This document shows, piece by piece, positions 1-7,628 of a DNA stretch of 14,166 nucleotides. Positions within the stretch are counted from its first letter, which is position 1. The number at the start of each line of letters is the position of its first letter. The translations under genes and the position numbers were made by a program. The DNA comes from Candidatus Kapaibacterium sp. GTDB lineage: Bacteria > Bacteroidota > Ignavibacteria > Kapaibacteriales > UBA961. The DNA is taken from NCBI GenBank assembly GCA_023259575.1, contig JALRHN010000040.1, positions 1 through 14,166 of the forward strand. Direction: 5' to 3'. Below the pieces are notes generated by a model. The model was not told where the DNA came from. It saw nothing but the letters and a program-made list of their open reading frames with translations, and searched no databases.

Positions 1-1068
1 ATGGATTTTTTTACCGTTCAATTTAGCAATCCTGTCGATTCGGTAGAAGCTTGGGTTCGTGAATTAGAGCAATGTATTCAATTTGTAAAAAAAGAAACCG
101 GAGCAGAAAAAGTAATTCTCATAGGTTATAGTATGGGTGGACTAACAGGCAGACATTATCTGACAAAACACATAAAAGATCATCATGTACAACGATTAAT
201 TACAATTGGTTCACCTCATCAGGGTTCTGCATTTGCTAAAGTTTGGAATTGGAAAACTGGTCTGATAAAAGCATTAGAAAATCATCCTGACTTATTTTCT
301 AAAACACTTTTAGAACAAGGATTAGAGCTATTACGAAGTGCCGAGAGCGATGTCCCATTTCACTCACCAGCTATAAGAGATTTAAGAAGACCAGAAGATG
401 GAGGATGGTTTGTACAACAATCTGGAAAAAAAGAACATCCTTTAGATGTAGAGTATATAAGTGTTATTGGTGATGTTGATATATCTAAAGAGATAGCACA
501 GTTCAATAAAAGTGGTGCTCAAGAATTAATGCGAAGAGTATTAGGAATCATTGGTTTTGGCATAGAATCTTTATTCGAATCTGGTGATGGAGTTGTAAGT
601 ACGAAAAGCCAGACGATAAATGAATTACCATGGTTTCAGTCTCAACCAGGCAGACAAAGAATATCACATACTATTAAATTACAATCAGTACATGAAGAAC
701 ATCTTAAAAACAGTAATGAAATTCAAAAAATATCTTTAGAAGATCAACCCGAATTTAAAGGTGCTGAAATTTATAGAGATATGTCAAAAAATAGTAGAGT
801 TCTTGTAATTGATTATATAGATTATTTACCTAAAAAGGAATGCTCTGTTTCTGTGTCATTTATCTCTAAAGAAAAATCTATAAAGGTAGAGATTGATAAA
901 GATAATATGAGTATTTCACATCGTGGCTCTAAGGGAATGATGTGTTCTGCTTCTATTGAATTTCCCAGTGAATTCTTGCTTGAAACTGATATAGAGTGTT
1001 TGATTACCATTAAGAATAGTTTTGGTAAGCAATGTACAGGCTCAAAAATGTGGAAAGGAATACAGTAA
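1..1068 (+). CDS. Alpha/beta-hydrolase (lipase-like), probably 5'-truncated by the window edge
   Basis: This is a serine hydrolase of the alpha/beta-hydrolase fold, probably an esterase or lipase. The nucleophile elbow GYSMGG is at residues 42-47 (Ser44), followed by the strand and loop LITIGSPHQGS (66-76) typical of triacylglycerol-lipase and PGAP1-like hydrolases. SGDGVVS (194-200) could supply the acid Asp196, and His231 or His234 in VHEEH the catalytic His. Residues from about 260 to 355 form a separate beta-rich tail of unknown role. The first visible residues (FFTVQFSNP) match the strand that normally follows an oxyanion-hole HG segment, and that segment is missing. The gene therefore most likely starts upstream of the window and the ATG at position 1 is internal. 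No signal peptide can be judged. The substrate is unknown. Confidence 0.75.
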   Translation: MDFFTVQFSNPVDSVEAWVRELEQCIQFVKKETGAEKVILIGYSMGGLTGRHYLTKHIKDHHVQRLITIGSPHQGSAFAKVWNWKTGLIKALENHPDLFSKTLLEQGLELLRSAESDVPFHSPAIRDLRRPEDGGWFVQQSGKKEHPLDVEYISVIGDVDISKEIAQFNKSGAQELMRRVLGIIGFGIESLFESGDGVVSTKSQTINELPWFQSQPGRQRISHTIKLQSVHEEHLKNSNEIQKISLEDQPEFKGAEIYRDMSKNSRVLVIDYIDYLPKKECSVSVSFISKEKSIKVEIDKDNMSISHRGSKGMMCSASIEFPSEFLLETDIECLITIKNSFGKQCTGSKMWKGIQ

Positions 1069-1110
1069 ACTCAGAAAAGATTGTGCTTTATATTTCACAA
1101 TAATATCAAT

Positions 1111-1116
1111 AAGGAC
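1111..1116 (+). promoter_or_regulatory. Ribosome binding site of the HIT gene
   Basis: AAGGAC lies six bases before the ATG at 1123. It supports that ATG over the in-frame upstream TTG at 1081, which would add 14 residues not seen in the HIT family. Confidence 0.6.
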
Positions 1117-1122
1117 ATAGAT

Positions 1123-1659
1123 ATGGAGCAATTATGGTCTCCGTGGCGCTCTCAATATATCGATTCATTCTCATTACCAAAAAGTAATGAAGAATGTTTT
1201 TTATGTACTGCTGCAAGCCCAGATATATGTGATGATTTACTTATTACAAAAGGTGAGCATTGCTTGATAATTATGAATAGATTCCCATATAATGCTGGAC
1301 ATCTTTTGATTGCTCCATTAAGACATTGTGCAGATCTCTTGGCATTGAATGCAGATGAATATCAAGAAATGATGAATTGGACAAAAGTTATGACAGCAGT
1401 TATAAGAAATCTATATGCACCACATGGATTTAATATTGGTATTAATCTAGGACAAGCTGCCGGTGCCGGTGTGCCTGGACATCTCCACATGCATATAGTT
1501 CCACGATGGAATGGCGATACTAATTTTATGAGTACAATTGGTGATCTTAAAGTGATTTCTCATTCAAATAGTACTATTGCTAAAGAGATTAGAAATGGAT
1601 TAGTTCATGTTCAACAACATGGTTTAGATTCTATCATAGAAAAAGGTGCTTCGCTATGA
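1123..1659 (+). CDS. HIT-family protein, Ap4A phosphorylase-like
   Basis: This 178-residue histidine-triad protein resembles the actinobacterial/bacterial Ap4A phosphorylase-type HIT proteins, which cleave dinucleoside polyphosphates through a nucleotidyl-histidine intermediate. Visible motifs are the N-terminal LWSPWRSQYI (4-13), a CxxC at Cys25/Cys28, NRFPYNAGHLLIAP (52-65), the Gly-rich GAGVPGH (114-120) and the triad HLHMHIVPRW (120-129), in which the middle His122 is the expected nucleophile. NFMSTIGDLKV (134-144) is also family-typical. The start is the ATG with an SD-like AAGGAC. The stop overlaps the rsmA start as ATGA, which suggests translational coupling. The exact activity (phosphorylase or hydrolase) cannot be fixed from sequence; the family assignment is secure. 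Confidence 0.9.
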   Translation: MEQLWSPWRSQYIDSFSLPKSNEECFLCTAASPDICDDLLITKGEHCLIIMNRFPYNAGHLLIAPLRHCADLLALNADEYQEMMNWTKVMTAVIRNLYAPHGFNIGINLGQAAGAGVPGHLHMHIVPRWNGDTNFMSTIGDLKVISHSNSTIAKEIRNGLVHVQQHGLDSIIEKGASL

Positions 1660-2510
1660 AGCATATACATAATGGAGTTTTTTCTGGGGGAAGAGTTGCA
1701 GCAAAAAAATCTCTAGGACAAAATTTTCTTACAGATAAAGGAAAAGCAGAGAAAATTGCAATGCTTATGGAAGCTCATTCTGGAGATCATATTTTAGAGA
1801 TTGGGCCAGGTTGTGGTGATTTAACTAAGTATTTATTGCATACAAAAGCTCATGTTCACGCAATCGAGTTAGATCCAAGAGCTTTAGAAGTTTTAGATGA
1901 TGAATTAGGATCACACCCTTTATTAAGCCTTGAACATGGAGATTTTTTGAAGTTTCCTTTGCAAAGTTATGCCCAAAAGTTCATTGTAGAAGAAAATGGA
2001 ATCCACAAGCCTACATTAAAAATTGCTGGAAATATTCCTTATTATATTACTTCAGAGATCTTGTTCCGTTTATTCGAACATGCTGATGTATTAGAAAGAG
2101 CAGTAATAATGATGCAAAAAGAAGTTGCTGATAGAATTTGCGCACATCCAAGAACAAAAGAATATGGAATACTTTCTATTGCAGCTCGATTCGTTTCTAA
2201 GCCTAGCATAGCCCTTAAAGTACCCGCTGGTTGTTTTACACCAAAACCTTCGGTAGATTCCGCTGTTGTTGTGTTCGATTTTACTAAAAGAAGTATAGAA
2301 ATAGATCAATATAAACGTATACAGCCACTAGTTAGAGCTGCTTTTGGACAAAGAAGAAAAATGCTTTCTAATGCTTTAAAATCGTATATACAGTCTATAG
2401 AACAAGAAATACCTGATTCGATTAAAGCTATGCTACAAAAAAGAGCAGAAGAATTACTCCCTGCTGATTTTGTTGTTTTAGCTGATATATGCATTCCAAT
2501 TAAAAAATAA
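1656..2510 (+). CDS. rsmA: 16S rRNA (adenine(1518)-N6/adenine(1519)-N6)-dimethyltransferase
   Basis: RsmA/KsgA dimethylates two adjacent adenines in the 3' terminal helix of 16S rRNA during 30S assembly, using S-adenosylmethionine. The 284-residue length is normal. Diagnostic motifs are KKSLGQNFL (17-25), SAM motif I EIGPGCGDLT (48-57), the acidic residue of motif II in AIELD (69-73), GDF (95-97), catalytic motif IV NIPYY (126-130), FTPKPSVDSAVV, and the C-terminal FGQRRKML. The ATG overlaps the HIT stop (ATGA), and AAGGTG at 1643-1648 inside the HIT gene is a suitable ribosome binding site. A 16-residue N-terminal extension precedes the conserved core. PAP2 follows 18 bases later on the same strand. 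Confidence 0.97.
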   Translation: MKHIHNGVFSGGRVAAKKSLGQNFLTDKGKAEKIAMLMEAHSGDHILEIGPGCGDLTKYLLHTKAHVHAIELDPRALEVLDDELGSHPLLSLEHGDFLKFPLQSYAQKFIVEENGIHKPTLKIAGNIPYYITSEILFRLFEHADVLERAVIMMQKEVADRICAHPRTKEYGILSIAARFVSKPSIALKVPAGCFTPKPSVDSAVVVFDFTKRSIEIDQYKRIQPLVRAAFGQRRKMLSNALKSYIQSIEQEIPDSIKAMLQKRAEELLPADFVVLADICIPIKK

Positions 2511-2528
2511 CATAGCATTTTTACTGTC

Positions 2529-3482
2529 ATGAAATATCATATTTCTACGCTATCAAAATCTTTAGATGTAAAACAAATATTCCGAGCATCAGAATGGTAT
2601 TTTTTAAGTGTTCTGAGCATATATACTGTTTTAGCCTTACTGTTTTTTTCTGAAATTCCTATTGTCAAAACCATTCTATTAGAAAATATTTCTATCGCAA
2701 TAGGTTTGATTTCACTTGCTGCTTTATCTAGATATAAAGCTGGCTCTTTATTCTCATTTTTACATACTTTTTACCATCTTCCAATTATCTATCTTTTTTT
2801 TATTCAAGTATTTAGCTTTATCTCAGTATTAAATCCTAAAGATTATGATCAAGTGTTAATTTCATGGGATTTTTCATTATTTGGGGTCAATCCTACTCAA
2901 TGGTTGCAACAATATTCACATCCAATTCTTACTGAATTTTTGCAAATAGCATATGTATTGTTTTTCTTTCATGCATTTACTCAAACCATTGAATATTATA
3001 AGAAGGGAAGAATGGAAGATGCGGATTTTGTTACAAGAACAATTGTTTTTGGCTTTTTATTATCCTATTTAGCATACTTCTTTTTACCTGCGATTGGGCC
3101 AAGATTTACTCTTCATGATTACTCTCTTTTAAATAGTGAATTACCAGGTATTTGGCTCACTGAACATTTAAGAACAATCATAGATTCTGGAGATGGGGTT
3201 CGATTAGCAGATATCAATCCTATGTCTCAAGTGCATAGAAATTGTATGCCAAGTGGCCATACAATGATGACATTGATGAATATGATCATTGCTTTTAAAT
3301 TAAGATCCTCATTAAGGTGGATTTTCTTTTTTATGGGTATTAGCTTGATTTTTGCAACAATTTATCTTCGTTATCATTATGTAGTTGATGTTCTATTTGG
3401 TATCGTATTTGCATTCCTAGCTTTATGGTTAGAACCTAAATGTTATAGATTATTATTACGATATAATCTGATAAAAAAATAA
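2529..3482 (+). CDS. PAP2 / Aur1-like integral membrane phosphatase or transferase
   Basis: This 317-residue polytopic membrane protein carries the PAP2 active-site motifs in the arrangement of the PAP2_3 (Aur1, inositol-phosphorylceramide-synthase-like) branch. These are a conserved loop LPAIGPRF (186-193), the C2-type motif MPSGHT (240-245, His244), and the C3-type motif RYHYVVDVLFG (281-291, His283 and Asp287). A classical KxxxxxxRP C1 motif is not visible, as expected for this branch. Hydrophobic stretches at about 26-42, 51-67, 80-100, 135-150, 170-190, 245-258, 263-281 and 286-301 suggest a multi-pass fold. It probably acts on a lipid phosphate or transfers a phospho-headgroup at the membrane. 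The substrate cannot be told. It follows rsmA by 18 bases with no clear ribosome binding site. Confidence 0.8.
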   Translation: MKYHISTLSKSLDVKQIFRASEWYFLSVLSIYTVLALLFFSEIPIVKTILLENISIAIGLISLAALSRYKAGSLFSFLHTFYHLPIIYLFFIQVFSFISVLNPKDYDQVLISWDFSLFGVNPTQWLQQYSHPILTEFLQIAYVLFFFHAFTQTIEYYKKGRMEDADFVTRTIVFGFLLSYLAYFFLPAIGPRFTLHDYSLLNSELPGIWLTEHLRTIIDSGDGVRLADINPMSQVHRNCMPSGHTMMTLMNMIIAFKLRSSLRWIFFFMGISLIFATIYLRYHYVVDVLFGIVFAFLALWLEPKCYRLLLRYNLIKK

Positions 3483-3570
3483 ATGTGATTCATGATTAAA
3501 CCATTTATTATGTTAAAAGCTCAAAGTGCATGAATTCGAATTTAATTATTTCATTATTTAATATTTTTTT

Positions 3571-3576
3571 GGAGAA
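3571..3576 (+). promoter_or_regulatory. Ribosome binding site of the small exported protein gene
   Basis: GGAGAA follows a T-rich tract and sits five bases before the ATG at 3582. It is one of the clearest Shine-Dalgarno matches in the window, where several genes have none, and it fixes the start. Confidence 0.65.
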
Positions 3577-3581
3577 CCATT

Positions 3582-3908
3582 ATGCGTTCATTAATAGTAG
3601 CAATCTTAATTGCTTTAGGTATTACAGCAGGAGCTCAGGCTCAAGATAAAGCCGCAAGTAAAGAAAAAATTCAAAGCGGAAAAGAACAAGTTAAATCTGG
3701 TGTATTAATTGTGAAAGATGCTAAATCTGATGCAAAAGAGTTAAGAGAGCAGGTTAAATCTGGTCAAATGACAAAAGAAGAAGCTAAAGCACAAATGCAA
3801 CAAGCTCGTCAGCAAGTAAAAACAGCAAAAGAGCAAATTAAATCTGGAAAAGTTCTAATTCGTGAAGGTAGAAAAGAACTTCGCGAAGCAAAAAAAGGCG
3901 GAAAATAA
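3582..3908 (+). CDS. Small exported Lys/Gln-rich helical protein with internal duplication
   Basis: I do not recognise a family. The 108-residue product begins with a clean signal peptide (MRSL, hydrophobic 4-15, likely cleavage after AQA at 18-20), leaving about 88 mature residues. The mature part is almost entirely Lys, Glu, Gln, Ala, Arg and Ser and should form a long charged helix. It contains a degenerate duplication: KEQVKSG followed by VLIV and KELRE (34-56) recurs as KEQIKSGKVLIREG followed by RKELRE (83-102). QSG or KSG recurs at four places. There is no Cys, so it is not a lipoprotein. It lies between a PAP2 gene and a barrel-like protein whose start follows its stop by one base, suggesting co-expression. 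A periplasmic location is inferred. Strong SD and signal peptide make it a real gene. Confidence 0.75.
   Translation: MRSLIVAILIALGITAGAQAQDKAASKEKIQSGKEQVKSGVLIVKDAKSDAKELREQVKSGQMTKEEAKAQMQQARQQVKTAKEQIKSGKVLIREGRKELREAKKGGK
3895..3901 (+). promoter_or_regulatory. Ribosome binding site supporting a TTG start at 3910
   Basis: AAGGCGG, within the last codons of the upstream gene, lies eight bases before the TTG at 3910. It favours that start over the GTG at 3862, which has no comparable site and would overlap the upstream gene by 47 bases. Confidence 0.45.
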
Positions 3909-3909
3909 A

Positions 3910-4821
3910 TTGAAGAGGTCTTTACCTCTCGGTATCAAGAAACTCTTTTTCCATTATTGGATCAAGAGTTTTCTTGTTTTATTATGCTCATCTATTGCTA
4001 TTGCACAAGATTTGCCAGTTTCCGTTGATGATAGCACTGATTTTGACATTGAGATAATTCAGGATTCTACGGAAGTACTATTAGATACAATATCTTTGGA
4101 TTCTGAATTAGCAGAAGAAGAAAGTAAACCATGGTCTTTTACTGCTAGTGGTATGATTAGAAATAAGCAAATCCAGAATGGAGTAGATGTTTCTGGAAAT
4201 AATTCAGTTGGAACAATTAGCACAGATATTTATCATGAGAATGGTTTCTCTGCGGGTATGGATATATCTAGAAGAATGGGGGAGATAAACCCAGGATATC
4301 AAAGTACAGTTGCCAGAATTGGATATACATATTCTGTTTCAGATTGGTTAGATATTAGTGGATTGTTTACTCGATATCGATATGCAACGGATTCTATTAA
4401 TCCTGTAGCGGGTATTCCAAATATGATTTCTGTTTCAGCTACTGCTTATTTTTCTGGAATATTTACCGATATCACTTTTGACAGAATGTTTGGGGTAAAT
4501 ACTGAATCTGTATCGTATATTTCATTAAATCTAATGGGTATGATGTCTAGTGCAGATTTTACTATAATGCCTATAGGTTCTGTAGTGTTGACTAGATATC
4601 AACTTGAAAGCAAAAGATTAATTAAAGCATTACCAAGTAAAGTGAAAACAGTTACAGCATTAAGTTTATGTTCGATTGGATGTAGCTTGCGTTATAAGAT
4701 TTCTGAAAAACTCTCTATTATCTCTACACCTAATATCATGTATACCCCTGATAAAAGTCTTTCCTATTCAGATCTTCAATTTAGTATTTCAGGTGGATTA
4801 CGATATTCAATAGATTGGTAA
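3910..4821 (+). CDS. Exported, probable outer-membrane beta-barrel protein
   Basis: No named family was recognised. From the TTG at 3910 the product has 303 residues. It opens with a basic segment (MKRSLPLGIKK), a hydrophobic core (about 20-31) and a probable signal-peptidase site after AIA (30-32). An acidic Asp/Glu/Ser-rich linker (about 35-70) follows. The rest alternates polar and hydrophobic residues with frequent Tyr, Gly and Ser, as in transmembrane beta strands, and ends in an aromatic residue (RYSIDW), the usual C-terminal signal for barrel insertion. There is no ATG before the signal peptide. A GTG at 3862 would add 16 residues inside the upstream gene, so the TTG one base after the upstream stop with an SD-like AAGGCGG is preferred. 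A structural or porin-like role in the outer membrane is inferred. Confidence 0.7.
   Translation: MKRSLPLGIKKLFFHYWIKSFLVLLCSSIAIAQDLPVSVDDSTDFDIEIIQDSTEVLLDTISLDSELAEEESKPWSFTASGMIRNKQIQNGVDVSGNNSVGTISTDIYHENGFSAGMDISRRMGEINPGYQSTVARIGYTYSVSDWLDISGLFTRYRYATDSINPVAGIPNMISVSATAYFSGIFTDITFDRMFGVNTESVSYISLNLMGMMSSADFTIMPIGSVVLTRYQLESKRLIKALPSKVKTVTALSLCSIGCSLRYKISEKLSIISTPNIMYTPDKSLSYSDLQFSISGGLRYSIDW
3914..3929 (+). other. Small hairpin at the junction of two genes
   Basis: AGAGGT and ACCTCT form a perfect six-base stem around a four-base CTTT loop. It lies just after the stop of the small exported protein gene and at codons 2-7 of the barrel gene if the TTG start is used. There is no T tract directly after it, so it is not a normal intrinsic terminator. 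It could modulate translation of the downstream gene or mRNA stability. Confidence 0.3.
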
Positions 4822-4879
4822 AATTCTATCAAACATTCTTGTTGATTATGTAGATTGCCTGAGTCTATCTATATAAAGA

Positions 4880-5428
4880 ATGCTTATGAAACAGAATATT
4901 ACTATAAATGGTTTAACATTTACCCCTTTTATTTCGGCAGAAACCATACGCATAGCTGTAATGAATATTGCTAAGCAAATCCAGAGTATTTATGATCCTG
5001 AAGATGAAATCTTAGTTCTTATTGTATTGAAAGGATCTTTTATTTTTGCTGCTGATTTAATAAGACATTTACATTTACGATGTAAAATAGAAATGATTAG
5101 AGCATCTAGCTATGGGGATGGAATGCAATCTAGTGGAGAAGTACACCTTACTATTCCACCTTTAGATATAAAGGGGAAGCATATACTGATTATTGAGGAT
5201 ATCATTGATTCTGGACGCACTTTAGTTGCCTTACATAATAGGCTATTACAAAAACAACCTGCATCAATCCACATTGCAGCATTACTTTCTAAACCAATTG
5301 AACACCAATATGACCTTTCAAAAGCATTTGTAGGATTTGAAATACCCTCTCTTTTTGTTATTGGTTATGGACTAGATTATCAAGAACTTGGTAGAGAATT
5401 ATCCGATATATATCAATTAGCCGAGTAA
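4880..5428 (+). CDS. hpt: Hypoxanthine(-guanine) phosphoribosyltransferase
   Basis: This purine-salvage enzyme transfers the phosphoribosyl group of PRPP to hypoxanthine (and usually guanine), giving IMP or GMP in the cytoplasm. The 182-residue length is normal for the bacterial family. Visible motifs are VLKGSFIFAADL (49-60), the flexible-loop segment RASSYGD (74-80), the PRPP-binding motif IIEDIIDSGRTL (104-115), and the C-terminal FVGFEIPSLFVIGYGLDY (150-167), in which the aromatic and Asp residues flank the purine. Two start codons are six bases apart (4880 and 4886); neither has a strong ribosome binding site. The gene closes the plus-strand run and its stop faces the TPR lipoprotein stop four bases away. 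Confidence 0.95.
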   Translation: MLMKQNITINGLTFTPFISAETIRIAVMNIAKQIQSIYDPEDEILVLIVLKGSFIFAADLIRHLHLRCKIEMIRASSYGDGMQSSGEVHLTIPPLDIKGKHILIIEDIIDSGRTLVALHNRLLQKQPASIHIAALLSKPIEHQYDLSKAFVGFEIPSLFVIGYGLDYQELGRELSDIYQLAE

Positions 5429-5435
5429 TCGATTA
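5426..5435. other. Palindrome TAATCGATTA holding two convergent stop codons
   Basis: The ten bases are a perfect palindrome. The first three are the TAA stop of hpt and the last three, read on the other strand, are the TAA stop of the TPR lipoprotein gene. Only four bases lie between the genes, so there is no room for an intergenic terminator. Confidence 0.6.
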
Positions 5436-7628
5436 AGGAGGCACTATTTTGGTGCTATCATCGGGAATTTCCTCTTTAACTTTGTCAGTTCCTAAAAATG
5501 GAAGGGTTTTGGGTAATATAGAATTAAAAGGACTATTAATTTTAATATCAGGTACTAGATTTTTAAGCGTACTTTTAATCTTAGATTCTTCTTTTGGTTC
5601 TTCTTTGACTGGAATAATTTCTTTTGTTACAGTAGGTTTAATCATTGAGCTTGAATCACTCAATGAATCAAGCGACTGTTGTTTTAATGAATCTACTTGA
5701 TTATTCAATTTCGAAGAATCCATCTCTGCAGGAGTTTTAATCTTTCCTGTACTTGGATTATATAATCCACTTTGGAATGCAAGTGCCATTTCTAATCCAG
5801 CTCTGATATCTTTTGTATATTCAGATTGAGGATATCTTTCTACCAATATGCGATAGTAAAATACTGCACTATCTCTGTTTTTAATATTGTTCTCGAACAT
5901 CCATCCCAAAGCATATAATGACTTCGGAGCCCATGGTGATTCTCTATCAGCTTCAGCAATTCTTAAGAATTGTCTTGCCGCAAGTTCATAATTACCAGTT
6001 GTTCTAAATCTTGTTCCAGATGAAAACAATTCTGCTAAAGTATCAATTACAATGGCTTCAGTAAATCCTAATTGAATTCGTGCTTCTTGTCCATATGGAG
6101 TTTTTCCATAATTATAAGCAAGAACCTCTTGTAAAGAATCAGCTAATTCAGGTTCTGATTGAATGATGCTCCTTTGATATCCATACATATACTTTGCAAT
6201 ATTTGTATCCGTTTGGACGGCTTCCAGAGCAGCTTTTTTATAGTAATATAAAGCAGAATCTTTTAGTTCTAATTGTTCATGAATACGTGCTAATTGAAAA
6301 TAGGCATAACTTTTTTTATGAAGCATAGTATCAGGCAAAGTACCTTTTACACCTACACTATCCATAATCATTAAGCCTTTATCAAGCATTTGTTGCTTAT
6401 TCATCCAATCAGACAATAAAGAATGGTATTTAGTAGCAGCTTCGCTGATGACAGATTTTACTGATTTAGCCTTTGTGAAATAAGCTCTAGCTAAATTATA
6501 TTTACCTTCTTTAAAGAAGCTCATAGCCCTTTCAAAAAAGGTAATAGGTATAGCAGGATTTGCAGCATATTTTTCTGCTTCTCCTTCTATTTTATTTAAT
6601 GAATCAAGATCGCCTTTAAGTCTTAAATAACGTAAACGTTCTGCAAGAATTGATGAACGCCAATCTTTATAATTTTCATTATTATCTAAATCATTCAGTA
6701 TTGTTTCTGCTTCTTTAAAACGTTTTAAGTAGAGCAAAGAGGAAGCTCTTAATAAATCTGCTTCAAATTCGGCAATCAGTTCAGGGCTTTCATCTAGAAC
6801 TTTTGCATATTCTTTTTCTGCTTTGTCAAATTTGCTTAATCGATAATACAAAGAAGCCAATTCTAATTGCCATCTAGCCCTAATCTCGCCATCTTCACTT
6901 TGGGAAATTGCTTGTCTATATGGCCTTAAAGCACCTTCTTCATCTTCTTCAAACAAAGCTTGTTCAGCCATAAATCTAAATGCTTCTGATAAAATATCAT
7001 ATCGTTGTTTATACCAGGCAATATCAACAGTTCTGGATAACATGGTTTTTCCCAAAGCATACTTACGTTCAATTAAATATGTTTTGGCTAACAGTAAATG
7101 AGCATCTGGTGAATAATCACCCATTGGAAATCTATCTATCAATTCAGAGCATTTAATCTCGCAAGAAACCCATTCATTTTTATAGAAAAATGATTTTGCC
7201 ATCAGTAGCAATGTCCCTTCTATAAAGTCTGATTTAGGATGTAATTTCAGGATCTTAGATCCCTTTATTATCACTGAATCTAATTTGATTGCTACGGGCT
7301 GAAGCCTTCCTGCATCTATGATAAGATCTTTTAAAAATTGTGGTATTTCTGCTGGACGTCCAAGGGCTTTTGCTCCAAAACGTGATCCACTATCAATAGG
7401 TGTAATTGCTCTGGGCTTTTGTCTTTTTAAGATTTCAGATCCCTCAAAATCATATTCAGATTCCCATAATAAGCGGTTCATATTATAATAGGTATTAAAA
7501 TATGTAGTGCCATTATCATATGTTTTACAACCCGAAACACTTAAGACAATGATGGTGATAATGAAAGATGTCCTAGAATATATTCTATGAACAAAAGAAG
7601 AAAGTATATGTATGAATGTACAAGACAT
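5433..7628 (-). CDS. Tetratricopeptide-repeat lipoprotein, PorW/SprE-like N-terminus
   Basis: This 731-residue exported lipoprotein has a long basic leader, a hydrophobic core (about 21-32) and a lipobox ending VSGC with Cys34. Just after it comes TTYFNTYYNMNRLLW (41-55), which resembles the start of PorW/SprE-type lipoproteins of Bacteroidota type IX secretion; the resemblance is from memory and limited. The body is a helical array of TPR-like units, with examples such as AHLLLAKTYLIERKYALGK, ELASLYYRLSKFDKAEKEY and FQLARIHEQLELKDSALYYY, and another near FRTTGNYELAARQFLRIAE. The last 110 residues or so are low-complexity Ser/Lys/Pro/Glu. Its ATG shares an A with the stop of the GWxTD gene (TAATG), implying coupled translation. 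A scaffolding role at the envelope is inferred; T9SS membership is uncertain. Confidence 0.8.
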   Translation of the reverse strand: MSCTFIHILSSFVHRIYSRTSFIITIIVLSVSGCKTYDNGTTYFNTYYNMNRLLWESEYDFEGSEILKRQKPRAITPIDSGSRFGAKALGRPAEIPQFLKDLIIDAGRLQPVAIKLDSVIIKGSKILKLHPKSDFIEGTLLLMAKSFFYKNEWVSCEIKCSELIDRFPMGDYSPDAHLLLAKTYLIERKYALGKTMLSRTVDIAWYKQRYDILSEAFRFMAEQALFEEDEEGALRPYRQAISQSEDGEIRARWQLELASLYYRLSKFDKAEKEYAKVLDESPELIAEFEADLLRASSLLYLKRFKEAETILNDLDNNENYKDWRSSILAERLRYLRLKGDLDSLNKIEGEAEKYAANPAIPITFFERAMSFFKEGKYNLARAYFTKAKSVKSVISEAATKYHSLLSDWMNKQQMLDKGLMIMDSVGVKGTLPDTMLHKKSYAYFQLARIHEQLELKDSALYYYKKAALEAVQTDTNIAKYMYGYQRSIIQSEPELADSLQEVLAYNYGKTPYGQEARIQLGFTEAIVIDTLAELFSSGTRFRTTGNYELAARQFLRIAEADRESPWAPKSLYALGWMFENNIKNRDSAVFYYRILVERYPQSEYTKDIRAGLEMALAFQSGLYNPSTGKIKTPAEMDSSKLNNQVDSLKQQSLDSLSDSSSMIKPTVTKEIIPVKEEPKEESKIKSTLKNLVPDIKINSPFNSILPKTLPFLGTDKVKEEIPDDSTKIVPP

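Noticed and set aside
822..1010. Minus-strand open frame of 62 codons
   Set aside because: Antisense to the hydrolase gene tail, with no start signal or recognisable product.
1081..1100. Inverted repeat TTGTG/CACAA between the hydrolase and HIT genes
   Set aside because: Only five paired bases with a ten-base loop and no T tract, so not a credible terminator or operator.
2091..2530. Two overlapping minus-strand open frames (2091-2309 and 2306-2530)
   Set aside because: Both lie opposite the conserved C-terminal half of rsmA and show no protein features of their own.
5449..5700. Open frame of 83 codons on the plus strand
   Set aside because: It is antisense to the low-complexity C-terminal end of the TPR lipoprotein gene, which has a lipobox, TPR units and coupled start; the antisense product resembles nothing and has no ribosome binding site.
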